This document shows positions 51,604-59,410 of a DNA stretch of 64,000 nucleotides, one piece after another. Position 1 is the first letter of the stretch; each line of letters starts with the position of its first letter. Position numbers and translations under genes: made by a program. This DNA comes from an uncultured bacterium (GTDB lineage: Bacteria; Bacillota; Clostridia; Oscillospirales; Oscillospiraceae), in the NCBI GenBank assembly GCA_945873205.1, contig CAMCCC010000008.1, positions 1 to 64,000 on the forward strand, in the 5' to 3' direction. The notes beneath the pieces are model-generated. The model did not search any database and was not told the origin of the DNA. It was given only the letters and a program-made list of their open reading frames with translations.

Positions 51604-51957
51604 TTATTGGTTGAAATATCGGTTTGAATCTTCCGGGGCCTGCACCCGGTCACTGGCACCATACTCCCGCAAGGGGGTACAGACGGTGATCTGATAGCTC
51701 TCGAACAGCTTTTCACGCCCCTCCAACTGACACATCCGGTGTTCCACCGTGTTGCGCCAGCGTTCCACAGCTTCTTCGCTTTCCCACACGTTCAGGCTCA
51801 GCAATTTTCCCTGCTCATTGAGGCTGCTGAAACGCTCTGCCCGCACAAAGCCTTCAAAACCGGCCAGCAGCGGCTTGAGCATAGCAGCCAGCTCCAGATA
51901 ACGCTTCATGCCTTCCTGGGTGGGTTTGACTTCAAACAATACCAGAACTTTACTCAT
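51604..51957 (-). CDS. Antibiotic biosynthesis monooxygenase (ABM) family protein
   Basis: This 117-residue protein matches the small ABM (dimeric alpha-beta barrel) fold: VLVLFEVKPTQEGMKRYLEL, then GFVRAERFSSLNEQGKLLSLNVWESEEAVERWR. Such proteins include quinone-modifying and haem-degrading enzymes, but many have no known job. It is the last gene of a minus-strand operon behind the CDF transporter, 30 bp away. Confidence 0.87.
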   Translation of the reverse strand: MSKVLVLFEVKPTQEGMKRYLELAAMLKPLLAGFEGFVRAERFSSLNEQGKLLSLNVWESEEAVERWRNTVEHRMCQLEGREKLFESYQITVCTPLREYGASDRVQAPEDSNRYFNQ

Positions 51958-51987
51958 AAACGTCTCTCCTCTGTAAACAATAAGATT

Positions 51988-53154
51988 TCACACAAAGCTG
52001 CGGTCGATATCCACCACCGCGTAGCAGCTGGGCCAGGTCTCGTGCACCAGGGCGGCAATCTGCTTTTGCAGCTCCTGGTCGCCGGTCCTGCAGTTGGCGG
52101 GCACCAGCGCGTCAAAAATCAGGTTGGTGTGGGTGGGGCCGGGCACCATGCGGAAATCGTGGATTCTGATCTCCGGGTCGACCTCCAACAGCTTCTCCGC
52201 CACCGCCTGCCGCAGGGTGGCCAGCTGCTCATTGTCGCAGTCAATGGGGTCCATATGTATGGTGGCCAGGATGCCGAACTTCTCCCGGATCTCCCGCTCC
52301 GCCTGATCCACCGCGTCGTGGAGGGCGAAGATGTCCCCGCAGCCCTTGACCTCCGCATGGAGGGAGACGAAGCCCCGGCCGGGGCCGTAGTCATGCATGA
52401 TCAGGTCGTGGATGCCCACGATCTCCGGGTGGGACAAAGCGGTCTGTTCGATCTCCTTCACCAGCTCCGGGTCGGGGGCCTGGCCCAGCAGGGGAGAGAG
52501 GGTGTCCCGCAGGGCATTGTACCCGGCGAAGATGATGAAGGCTGCCACCAGCAGGCCCGCCCAGCCGTCCACGTTCACCTGGAACAGCCAGGCGATTCCC
52601 ATGCTCAGCAGTACCACCGTGGTGGCGATGGTGTCGGAAAGAGAGTCGGTGGCGGTGGCCTGCATGGCGGCGGAGTTGATCTTCTTGCCCACTGCCTTGT
52701 TGTACAGGCACATATAGAACTTCACGCCGATGGAGGCCAGCAGGATCACCGCCGGCAGCAAGCCCACATTCACCGGCTCCGGGTGCAGGATCTTCAGCAG
52801 GGAGTTTTTGCCCAGCTCAAAGCCCATGGCGATGATCATGGCCGACAGCAGCAGCCCCGCCAGATACTCCACCCGGCCATGGCCGAAGGGGTGGTCCAGG
52901 TCCGGCTTCTTCCCTGCGATGGCGAAGCCCAGCAGGGTGATCACCGAGGACCCGGCGTCGGACAGGTTGTTGAAGGCGTCCGCCACAATGGCCACCGAGC
53001 CGGAGAGCAGCCCCGCGAAATATTTCCCCGCGAACAGCAGGATGTTGAGGAAAATGCCGTACACGGAGCAGAGGGTGCCGTAAGCCCGGCGTACCCCGGC
53101 GTCGGTCACATTTTCGCTGTCTTTAATGAACAATCTGGTCAGAAGTTTCAGCAT
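51988..53154 (-). CDS. Cation diffusion facilitator (CDF) family transporter
   Basis: This is a 388-residue metal/proton antiporter with about six helices and a C-terminal cytoplasmic domain. The metal-binding sites are visible in helices 2 and 5: DAFNNLSD and ATDSLSD. A DHPFGHGR loop is also typical. It probably exports Zn, Fe or Mn. The ATG at 53154 lies 13 bp after the pseudouridine synthase stop. Confidence 0.93.
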   Translation of the reverse strand: MLKLLTRLFIKDSENVTDAGVRRAYGTLCSVYGIFLNILLFAGKYFAGLLSGSVAIVADAFNNLSDAGSSVITLLGFAIAGKKPDLDHPFGHGRVEYLAGLLLSAMIIAMGFELGKNSLLKILHPEPVNVGLLPAVILLASIGVKFYMCLYNKAVGKKINSAAMQATATDSLSDTIATTVVLLSMGIAWLFQVNVDGWAGLLVAAFIIFAGYNALRDTLSPLLGQAPDPELVKEIEQTALSHPEIVGIHDLIMHDYGPGRGFVSLHAEVKGCGDIFALHDAVDQAEREIREKFGILATIHMDPIDCDNEQLATLRQAVAEKLLEVDPEIRIHDFRMVPGPTHTNLIFDALVPANCRTGDQELQKQIAALVHETWPSCYAVVDIDRSFV

Positions 53155-53167
53155 GGTTTCTTGCCTC

Positions 53168-54145
53168 TCAATCAAAATTCAGGTCGGTAACATCAAAATA
53201 TTTTTCTGCGAAGTCCACCTGCTCCACCCGGAACTGCCGGCCCCGGAGATAGTTCAGAATCCCCGCGTCGGTGGGGAAGGTGAACTCCAGCCGGTAGGAG
53301 TACAGGGCCTGGCCCTTTTCCCCAAAGTCCCTGTTGAAGCGCTCGCTGCCGTATTTCCCGTCCCCCAGCAGGGGCCAGCCGGCGTGAGCCATCTGGGCCC
53401 GGATCTGGTGGGTGCGGCCGGTGAGCAGCCGGCATTCCACCAGGGACAGCTTCCCCTTGCTGGTAATCAGCCGGTATTCGGTGACGGCGGTTTTGGCACC
53501 CGGCTCCGGCCGGTTTTTCACAAAGACCTGGTTCTTCCTGGCGTCCTTGAACAGATAGTTTTCCAGCCGGCCGGCAGGGGGCTTGGGCCGGCCCTGGACG
53601 GCGCAGAGATAGTATTTTTCGATCTCCCGGTCCCGGATCTTGTCGTTGAGAATCCGCAGCGCCTCCGCGTTCTTGGCGGCGATGACGATGCCGCCGGTGT
53701 TGCGGTCGATCCGGTTGCACAGGGCAGGGGCGAAGGCATTTTCTTCCTTGGGCCGCCATTCCCCCTTCTGAGCCATGTAGGCTTGCACGTTGGCGATCAG
53801 GGTGTTATAATCCCATACACCGGCACTGTGACACAGCACGCCGGGCTTTTTGTCCAGCAGCAGGATGTTCTCATCCTCATACACGATGTTCAGCTTGGGG
53901 GTGCCCACCTTCAGGTAGGAGTTTTCCTCCCGGGGCTTTTCAAAGAATTCGTCGTTGATGTAAAGCTGCAAAACATCCCCGGCGGCCAGCCGGGTGTCCC
54001 GCTTGGCGCCCTTGCCGTTAAGCTTGATGCGCTTGAGGCGGATGTATTTCTGCAAAAGGGAATCCGGCAGCAGGGGCACCGCCTTGCCCACAAAGCGGTC
54101 CAGCCGCTGCCCGGCGTCATTTTGACCAACACTTAGTTCTTTCAT
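53168..54145 (-). CDS. RluA/RluD family 23S rRNA or tRNA pseudouridine synthase
   Basis: This 325-residue enzyme has an N-terminal S4 domain (about 10-75) and a catalytic domain with NRIDRNTGG (Asp147), then a GRTHQIRAQMAHAGWPLLGD block typical of the RluA class. It changes uridines in rRNA or tRNA, but the exact site cannot be read here. It is the first gene of the three-gene minus-strand operon. Confidence 0.93.
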   Translation of the reverse strand: MKELSVGQNDAGQRLDRFVGKAVPLLPDSLLQKYIRLKRIKLNGKGAKRDTRLAAGDVLQLYINDEFFEKPREENSYLKVGTPKLNIVYEDENILLLDKKPGVLCHSAGVWDYNTLIANVQAYMAQKGEWRPKEENAFAPALCNRIDRNTGGIVIAAKNAEALRILNDKIRDREIEKYYLCAVQGRPKPPAGRLENYLFKDARKNQVFVKNRPEPGAKTAVTEYRLITSKGKLSLVECRLLTGRTHQIRAQMAHAGWPLLGDGKYGSERFNRDFGEKGQALYSYRLEFTFPTDAGILNYLRGRQFRVEQVDFAEKYFDVTDLNFD

Positions 54146-54178
54146 AAAAAATTACCCTTATTCTTTTGCTTTTTTTGC

Positions 54179-54207
54179 AGTATACTATAGAAAATTACAG
54201 TTGACAA
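54179..54207 (-). promoter_or_regulatory. Minus-strand promoter of the pseudouridine synthase operon
   Basis: On the minus strand TTGTCA (54207-54202) and TATACT (54184-54179) are spaced 17 bp. Its -35 box overlaps the plus-strand -35 box by 5 bp. Confidence 0.7.
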
Positions 54208-54229
54208 GTCTTGACAAGTAAACTATAAT
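54201..54229 (+). promoter_or_regulatory. Plus-strand promoter of the YceD-L32 operon
   Basis: TTGACA (54201-54206) and TATAAT (54224-54229) are spaced 17 bp, a full consensus. The segment has a tandem TTGACAAGT repeat (54201-54209 and 54211-54219). The divergent promoter shares its -35 DNA, so the two may compete. Confidence 0.9.
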
Positions 54230-54256
54230 ACTAGGGCGACTGTGCGAGGTGCTGTT

Positions 54257-54751
54257 ATGCGACTGAACTTGAGAGAGATCATTGAGATACCCGGCGGCTC
54301 TGTTCCCTTCCGCTGTGAACTGGAGACGGAGAGGCTGGATTTTCCTTCAATTCAGGCCTATAAGGGCAAGCCTCAGGCGGAAGGCCGCGTGTATAACGAG
54401 GCCGGCGTGCTGCATATGGAGGGCCAGCTGCGGGCGGAAATGACCTGCATCTGCGACCGCTGCGGCACGGAGTTTGACAGCGTGAAGCTGACACAGTTGG
54501 ATGCCACCATCGTGGAGAAAGAGACGGAGGAAAACCCGGAACTTTTTGTGCTGGATGGGGATGAGATCGATCTGGATGAGATCCTTTCCACTCTCTTCAT
54601 TCTGGACATGGAGACCAAGTTCCTCTGCCGGGAGGACTGCAAGGGCCTCTGCTCCACCTGCGGCAAGAACCTTAACCTTGGCCCCTGCGGATGCAGGAAA
54701 CAAATTGATCCAAGATTTGCTGTGCTTGAGCAGCTTTTGGATAAAGAATGA
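54257..54751 (+). CDS. DUF177 (YceD) family protein
   Basis: This is a 164-residue protein of the YceD/DUF177 family, often encoded just before rpmF in bacteria and linked to 23S rRNA accumulation. Cysteine pairs are CICDRCGTEF (about 66-74) and CSTCGKNLNLGPCGC (about 133-147), fitting a zinc-binding form. GAGGTGCTGTT precedes the ATG at 54257. The L32 gene follows 43 bp downstream. Confidence 0.9.
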   Translation: MRLNLREIIEIPGGSVPFRCELETERLDFPSIQAYKGKPQAEGRVYNEAGVLHMEGQLRAEMTCICDRCGTEFDSVKLTQLDATIVEKETEENPELFVLDGDEIDLDEILSTLFILDMETKFLCREDCKGLCSTCGKNLNLGPCGCRKQIDPRFAVLEQLLDKE

Positions 54752-54794
54752 AAATTAGAGCTGCTCAGAACAGCCGTTATCAGGAGGTGTCAAC

Positions 54795-54980
54795 ATGGCA
54801 GTCCCAAAAGGAAAAGTATCCAGACAGAGACGTGATAAGAGACGTTCTTCCGTGTGGAAGCTCACCGCTCCCGGCGTCGTAAAGTGCCCCAACTGCGGTG
54901 CTTTCTGCATGCCCCATCGTGCTTGCAAGGCTTGCGGTCAGTACAAGGGCCGTGTCGTCGTCAATGTTGAGGAGAACTAA
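54795..54980 (+). CDS. rpmF: 50S ribosomal protein L32
   Basis: This is a 61-residue ribosomal protein. It begins MAVPKGKVSRQRRDKRRSS and has the zinc-ribbon cysteines CPNC and CKAC, the zinc-containing (C+) form. AGGAGGTGTCAAC precedes the ATG. It is in the usual operon with YceD. Confidence 0.97.
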   Translation: MAVPKGKVSRQRRDKRRSSVWKLTAPGVVKCPNCGAFCMPHRACKACGQYKGRVVVNVEEN

Positions 54981-54990
54981 AAGAAGCTTG

Positions 54991-55024
54991 AGGAGGAAAG
55001 GTGTTTGACCCTTCCTCCTTTTGC
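54991..55024 (+). terminator. Terminator of the YceD-L32 operon
   Basis: AGGAGGAAAGG pairs with CCTTCCTCCT with one bulge, then a TTTT tract. It directly precedes a nested repeat cluster. Confidence 0.7.
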
Positions 55025-55380
55025 TTTGGTCGGAACAAGCGCGCACCGTTCCGTTTTCACGGTTTCCGTAAGAGCCGTGAAAACTGCACTCTGTTTCCTT
55101 GTTCCTCCCTTCCAAATTGAAACCGCTTCGCTGGGTTTCAATTTGGGGATGCGGGGGAGCGAGAGCAAACTCCATTCCGTTTCCGCGGTTAGCGTAAGAG
55201 CCGCGAAAACTGCATATCCGTTAGCTCATTCTTCCTTTCCAAATCGGACCCGCCGCGCAGCCGTCGGTGGCTTTGCCGCCCTACGGATGCGGCGTGCCCC
55301 TTGCGGGTACTTCGCTGGGCTCCGATTTGGGGATGCGGGGGAACAAGTGTGCCTTGCTCACTTGTTCCGACCAAAGCAAA
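55020..55380. repeat. Nested palindromic repeat cluster (361 bp)
   Basis: Outer arms of 20 bp (55020-55039 and 55361-55380) are perfect inverted repeats. Inside are CCAAATTGAAACC/GGTTTCAATTTGG (55112-55124 and 55134-55146) and CCAAATCGGA/TCCGATTTGG (55239-55248 and 55321-55330). There are two tandem TTCCG units with GTAAGAGCCG and AAAACTGCA (about 55049 and 55174), and a 10-bp hairpin GGAACAAGTG. The pattern TTTGGGGATGCGGGGGA occurs twice. No clear gene is inside, although frames are open through it. Function unknown. Confidence 0.8.
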
Positions 55381-55417
55381 CCAAAACAGAACCCATCACA
55401 CAAACAGGCAGGAATGT

Positions 55418-56782
55418 ATGGAAAACACCATCAAGTCCATTGACCCCACCAGTCCCCTCCATGGCAAGGCCCAACCGGGGGACACGGTGCTGGCCATCAA
55501 TAACAACCGAATACTGGACGTGCTGGACTATAAGTTCTTCGCCTATGACCGCAAGCTGGATGTGCTGCTGCGCCGCCCGGATGGGGAGGAGTACCACGTC
55601 CACCTGCTGAAGAACGAGGGCGGCGACCTGGGCCTGGATTTTGAAAGCTACCTGATGGACGCGCCCCGGCCCTGCGCCAACCGCTGCGTCTTTTGCTTCA
55701 TTGACCAGCTGCCCAAGGGGATGCGCCCCACCATGTACTTCAAGGATGATGACGCCCGGCTCAGTTTCCTGCTGGGCAATTACATCACCCTGACCAATCT
55801 CTCCAGGCGGGAGATCGAGCGCATCATCGCCCTGCACATCAGCCCCATCAACGTCTCCGTCCACGCCACCGACCCGGAACTGCGCCGTCAATTGCTGCGC
55901 AACCCAAGAGCAGGGGAGTGCATGGAGATCATGGGCCGCTTTGCTGGGGCCGGCATCGTCATGAACTGCCAGATTGTCTGCTGCCCCGGCCTGAACGACG
56001 GGGAGGCCCTGCTGCAGTCTATGCGGGAGCTGGAGGCATTGTACCCCCAGGTGCACAGCGTCTCCATCGTGCCCGTGGGCCTGACCAAATTCCGTGAGGG
56101 CCTCACCCCGCTGACCCCCTTTACCAAAGAGCACGCCGCCGAGACCCTGGATATGGTGGAAGCCTATGCCCGGGGCTGTCTGGAGCGGCACGGCAGCCGC
56201 ATCTTCTGGTGCGGGGACGAGCTGTATATCAAGGCCGGGCGGGAGATTCCGCCGGACGAGTTTTATGAGGAATATACCCAGCTGGAAAACGGCGTGGGGA
56301 TGCTGCGCCTGATGGAGACGGAGTTTTCCTCCGCCCTGAAGCTGGGGGACGCGCCGGACGGCGTGCCCTTCTCCATCGCCACCGGCGTCTCCGCCGCCCC
56401 CTATTTCCAAAAGCTGCTGGACATGGCCAAAGAGCGCTATCCCCAGCTGGACGGCCGGGTCTACCCCATCGTCAACGATTTCTTCGGCCACAGCATCAAC
56501 GTCACCGGCCTCATCACCGGCGGCGATCTGATCCGCCAATTGCAGGGCCGGGACCTGGGAGAGCGGCTGTTCATCTCCCAGAATATGCTCCGCCGGGCGG
56601 AGATGGATTTCCTGGACGATGTGACCCTGGAGCAGGCCAGCGCCGCCCTGGGCCTTCCCATCTACCCCACGGAGCAGGACGGCTTCGCCCTGTGGGATGC
56701 CATGTGCGGCATCCTGCCGGAAGTCCGCCTGCCGGTGCGGGAAGCGAATAAAGAACAGTTTTACCGGTATAATCAGAATTGA
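55418..56782 (+). CDS. DUF512 family radical SAM protein
   Basis: This is a 454-residue protein with an N-terminal PDZ-like segment (about 15-60; GKAQPGDTVLAINNNR), the radical SAM motif PCANRCVFCFIDQLP (Cys86, Cys90, Cys93), and a DUF512-type C-terminal half. The family is often next to der in Clostridia, as here. The reaction is unknown. The start is the ATG at 55418 after AGGCAGGAATGT. Confidence 0.92.
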   Translation: MENTIKSIDPTSPLHGKAQPGDTVLAINNNRILDVLDYKFFAYDRKLDVLLRRPDGEEYHVHLLKNEGGDLGLDFESYLMDAPRPCANRCVFCFIDQLPKGMRPTMYFKDDDARLSFLLGNYITLTNLSRREIERIIALHISPINVSVHATDPELRRQLLRNPRAGECMEIMGRFAGAGIVMNCQIVCCPGLNDGEALLQSMRELEALYPQVHSVSIVPVGLTKFREGLTPLTPFTKEHAAETLDMVEAYARGCLERHGSRIFWCGDELYIKAGREIPPDEFYEEYTQLENGVGMLRLMETEFSSALKLGDAPDGVPFSIATGVSAAPYFQKLLDMAKERYPQLDGRVYPIVNDFFGHSINVTGLITGGDLIRQLQGRDLGERLFISQNMLRRAEMDFLDDVTLEQASAALGLPIYPTEQDGFALWDAMCGILPEVRLPVREANKEQFYRYNQN

Positions 56783-56807
56783 GAAAGAAGATAAGGAGGG
56801 TTTGAAT

Positions 56808-58133
56808 ATGTCAAGACCTCTTGTTGCTATCGTAGGCCGCCCCAATGTGGGAAAATCCCTGCTCTTCAACCGCCTGGTAGGCCAGCGGCTGAGCATTGTG
56901 GAAGATACGCCCGGCGTCACCCGGGACCGGCTGTACGCCGAGTGCGAGTGGTGCGGCAGAAAGTTTGACATGGTGGATACCGGCGGCATCGAGCCCAGCA
57001 CCGACAGCGAGATTTTGCTCTTCATGCGGGAGCAGGCCCAGATCGCCATCGATTCCGCCACCGTCATCGTCCTGGTCACCGATATCCGCACTGGGGTCAC
57101 CGCCGCGGATAAGGACGTGGCCAACATGCTGCTGCGCTCCCGGAAGCCTGTGGTGCTGGCCGTCAACAAGGCGGACTCCACCGGGGCCGAGGACCCGGCC
57201 ATTTACGAATTCTATTCCCTGGGCCTGGGAGATCCCATCGCGGTATCCGCCGTTCATGGCCACGGCACCGGGGACCTGCTGGACGCCTGCCTGGCCCACT
57301 TCCCGGAGGCGTCGGAGGACGAGGAGGAGGCCGACTGCATCAAGGTGGCCGTCATCGGCAAGCCCAACGTGGGCAAGTCCTCCCTCATCAACCACATCCT
57401 GGGGGAGAAGCGGCTGATCGTCAGCAATATGGCCGGCACCACCCGTGACGCGGTGGACACCCTGTTTGAAAATCAGTACGGCCGCTATATGTTTATCGAC
57501 ACCGCCGGCATCCGCCGCAAGTCCAAGGTGGAGGAGCGGGTGGAGAAGTTCTCCGTCATGCGGGCCCAGATGGCCATTGAGCGGGCGGACGTCTGCCTGA
57601 TTATGATTGACGCCCGGGATGGCGTCACCGAGCAGGACACCAAGATCGCGGGTCTGGCCCATGAGGCCGGAAAGGCCAGCATCGTGGTGGTCAATAAATG
57701 GGACCTGGTGGAGAAAGAGACCGGCACCATGGAGAAAATGCGCAAGGACATCATGCGGGACCTGAGCTTCATGAGCTATGCCCCCATCCTGTTTGTCTCC
57801 GCCCTCACCGGCCAGCGCACGGATCGGATCTTTGAGCTGATCAACTTCGTCAACGACCAGAGCAATATGCGCATCACCACCGGTATGCTGAACAACGTTC
57901 TGGCGGACGCCCAGGCCCGGGTGCAGCCCCCCACGGACAAGGGCCGCCGCCTGAAGATCTATTACATGACCCAGACCGGCATCAAGCCCCCCAACTTCGT
58001 CATTTTCTGCAACAACCGGGAGCTGTTCCATTTCTCCTACCAGCGCTATCTGGAGAACCAGATCCGGGCCGTCTTTGGCCTGGAGGGTACCCCTGTGCGC
58101 ATCGTCATCCGCCAGAAAGGGGAAAAGGAATGA
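56808..58133 (+). CDS. der: Ribosome-associated GTPase Der (EngA)
   Basis: This is a 441-residue protein with two tandem G domains and a C-terminal KH-like domain; it helps 50S assembly. The first domain has GRPNVGKS (about 9-16) and DTGG, the second GKPNVGKSS and DTAG, with NKAD and NKWD as G4 boxes. AAGGAGGGTTTGAAT precedes the ATG. It overlaps the PlsY-like gene by 4 bp. Confidence 0.97.
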   Translation: MSRPLVAIVGRPNVGKSLLFNRLVGQRLSIVEDTPGVTRDRLYAECEWCGRKFDMVDTGGIEPSTDSEILLFMREQAQIAIDSATVIVLVTDIRTGVTAADKDVANMLLRSRKPVVLAVNKADSTGAEDPAIYEFYSLGLGDPIAVSAVHGHGTGDLLDACLAHFPEASEDEEEADCIKVAVIGKPNVGKSSLINHILGEKRLIVSNMAGTTRDAVDTLFENQYGRYMFIDTAGIRRKSKVEERVEKFSVMRAQMAIERADVCLIMIDARDGVTEQDTKIAGLAHEAGKASIVVVNKWDLVEKETGTMEKMRKDIMRDLSFMSYAPILFVSALTGQRTDRIFELINFVNDQSNMRITTGMLNNVLADAQARVQPPTDKGRRLKIYYMTQTGIKPPNFVIFCNNRELFHFSYQRYLENQIRAVFGLEGTPVRIVIRQKGEKE

Positions 58134-58777
58134 TCGTCTACTGGCTGTTGCTGCTGCCCACGGCCCTGGTGGCCTATGTTTTCGGCAGCATGGATACCAT
58201 GGTGCTGGCTTCCAACTTCGTCTTTCGCCAGAATCTCTGCCGCCTGGGTCAGGGCAACCGCTGGCTGTCCAACTTCCGGCGGCTCTACGGCATCCCCGGT
58301 TTTATCAAGCTGGCGCTGGTGGAGGTCATCAAGGACCTGCTGCCCATCCTGATCGGCGGCTGGCTGCTGGGCATCAAGGGCCACGCCGATGTGGGCCGGG
58401 CCTTCGCCTGCTTTTGCCTGGTGCTGGGCCGGCTCTACCCGGTGTTTTATAACTTCAAAGGCAGCCACGCCGGCATCGCCCTGGTGGTGGGCGCCTTTAC
58501 CCTGAACAGCTCTGTGGGCGGCGCCGCCCTGGTGGTGCTGGCTCTGGTCACCTGGTTCGGCCGCTACCTCTCTCTGGGCGCTGTGGCCGCCGCTGCCGTC
58601 GCCATGATGGTGTCCGTTCTGGTGGTGGATGGGGATTTGGTGCTGCGCCTGCTGGTTTTTTCTGCCGGCCTGATTCTTTTCAGGCATATCCCTTCCCTGA
58701 TCCGCATTGTCCAGGGGCGGGAATTCCGCTTCAGCCTGGAGGAGGATATCACCTACAAGCTGGACGAACGCTTCTGA
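58130..58777 (+). CDS. PlsY-like (glycerol-3-phosphate acyltransferase family) membrane protein, divergent
   Basis: This 215-residue membrane protein has about six helices and the overall form of PlsY, and follows der. Its family motifs are changed: RLGQGNRWLSNFRRLYG stands where RxxGSGNxGAxN is expected, and GRLYPVFYNFKGSHAGIA where GHxFPVFLxFKGGKGVA is expected. It may still bind acyl-phosphate or have a new role. It starts in the overlap with der. Confidence 0.75.
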   Translation: MIVYWLLLLPTALVAYVFGSMDTMVLASNFVFRQNLCRLGQGNRWLSNFRRLYGIPGFIKLALVEVIKDLLPILIGGWLLGIKGHADVGRAFACFCLVLGRLYPVFYNFKGSHAGIALVVGAFTLNSSVGGAALVVLALVTWFGRYLSLGAVAAAAVAMMVSVLVVDGDLVLRLLVFSAGLILFRHIPSLIRIVQGREFRFSLEEDITYKLDERF

Positions 58778-58792
58778 TCGGAGGGAATGACC

Positions 58793-59275
58793 ATGCGTCT
58801 GGAGCTGCTCCCCGGCTATGACCACCCGGAGGAAATCCTCTCCCTTTTTACCGAGTATACCCATATGCTGGTCTCCCATGACCCCAGCTTCCAGATCTAT
58901 CTGGACATCCAGCATTATGAGGACGAAATCCGGGACCTGGAAGCCAAGTACGGCCGGCCGGAGGGCCGCCTGTACCTGGCCCTGTGGGAAGGGGAGGCCG
59001 CCGGCTGCATCGCCCTGCGGAAGCTGGATGAACAGCGCTGTGAGATGAAGCGGCTGTACGTCCGCCCTGCCTTCCGGGGTCACAGAATCGGGGACGCCCT
59101 GGTTGACCGGATCCTTCAGGACGCCAGAGCCATCGGCTACCGGTACATGCTGCTGGACACCCTGCCCTTCCTGGAAAGCGCCATCCATATGTACCAAAAG
59201 CGGGGCTTCTATGAAATCCCCTGTTATAACGACAGCCCGGTGGAGACCACCATCTTCATGCAGTACGACCTGTAA
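58793..59275 (+). CDS. GNAT family N-acetyltransferase
   Basis: This is a 160-residue protein with the acetyl-CoA motif YVRPAFRGHRIGDALVDRIL. The C-terminal part has the usual MYQKRGFYEI segment. The substrate is unknown. The ATG at 58793 fits GGAGGG 7 nt upstream better than the one at 58787. A strong terminator follows. Confidence 0.9.
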   Translation: MRLELLPGYDHPEEILSLFTEYTHMLVSHDPSFQIYLDIQHYEDEIRDLEAKYGRPEGRLYLALWEGEAAGCIALRKLDEQRCEMKRLYVRPAFRGHRIGDALVDRILQDARAIGYRYMLLDTLPFLESAIHMYQKRGFYEIPCYNDSPVETTIFMQYDL

Positions 59276-59310
59276 AAAACATCCGCAGTCGCAGACTGCG
59301 GATGTTTTTT
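59274..59310 (+). terminator. Terminator of the der operon
   Basis: A 17-bp perfect stem (AAAAAACATCCGCAGTC with its complement) with a 3-nt loop and T-run overlaps the stop codon of the acetyltransferase gene. Confidence 0.92.
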
Positions 59311-59410
59311 ACAATTCACAGAATGTTCATGGCCGTTCCTGAAACTTTCTTCGCATAGAGAGCGTTCTATAAGTATACGCCACGAAAAAACTTTTTTCAG
59401 GAGGGAATCC

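Noticed and set aside
55005-55417. Open frame running from the nested palindrome into the DUF512 gene, and opposite frames
   Set aside because: The translated part lies in the repeat and has no ribosome site; DUF512 homology begins at about 55418.
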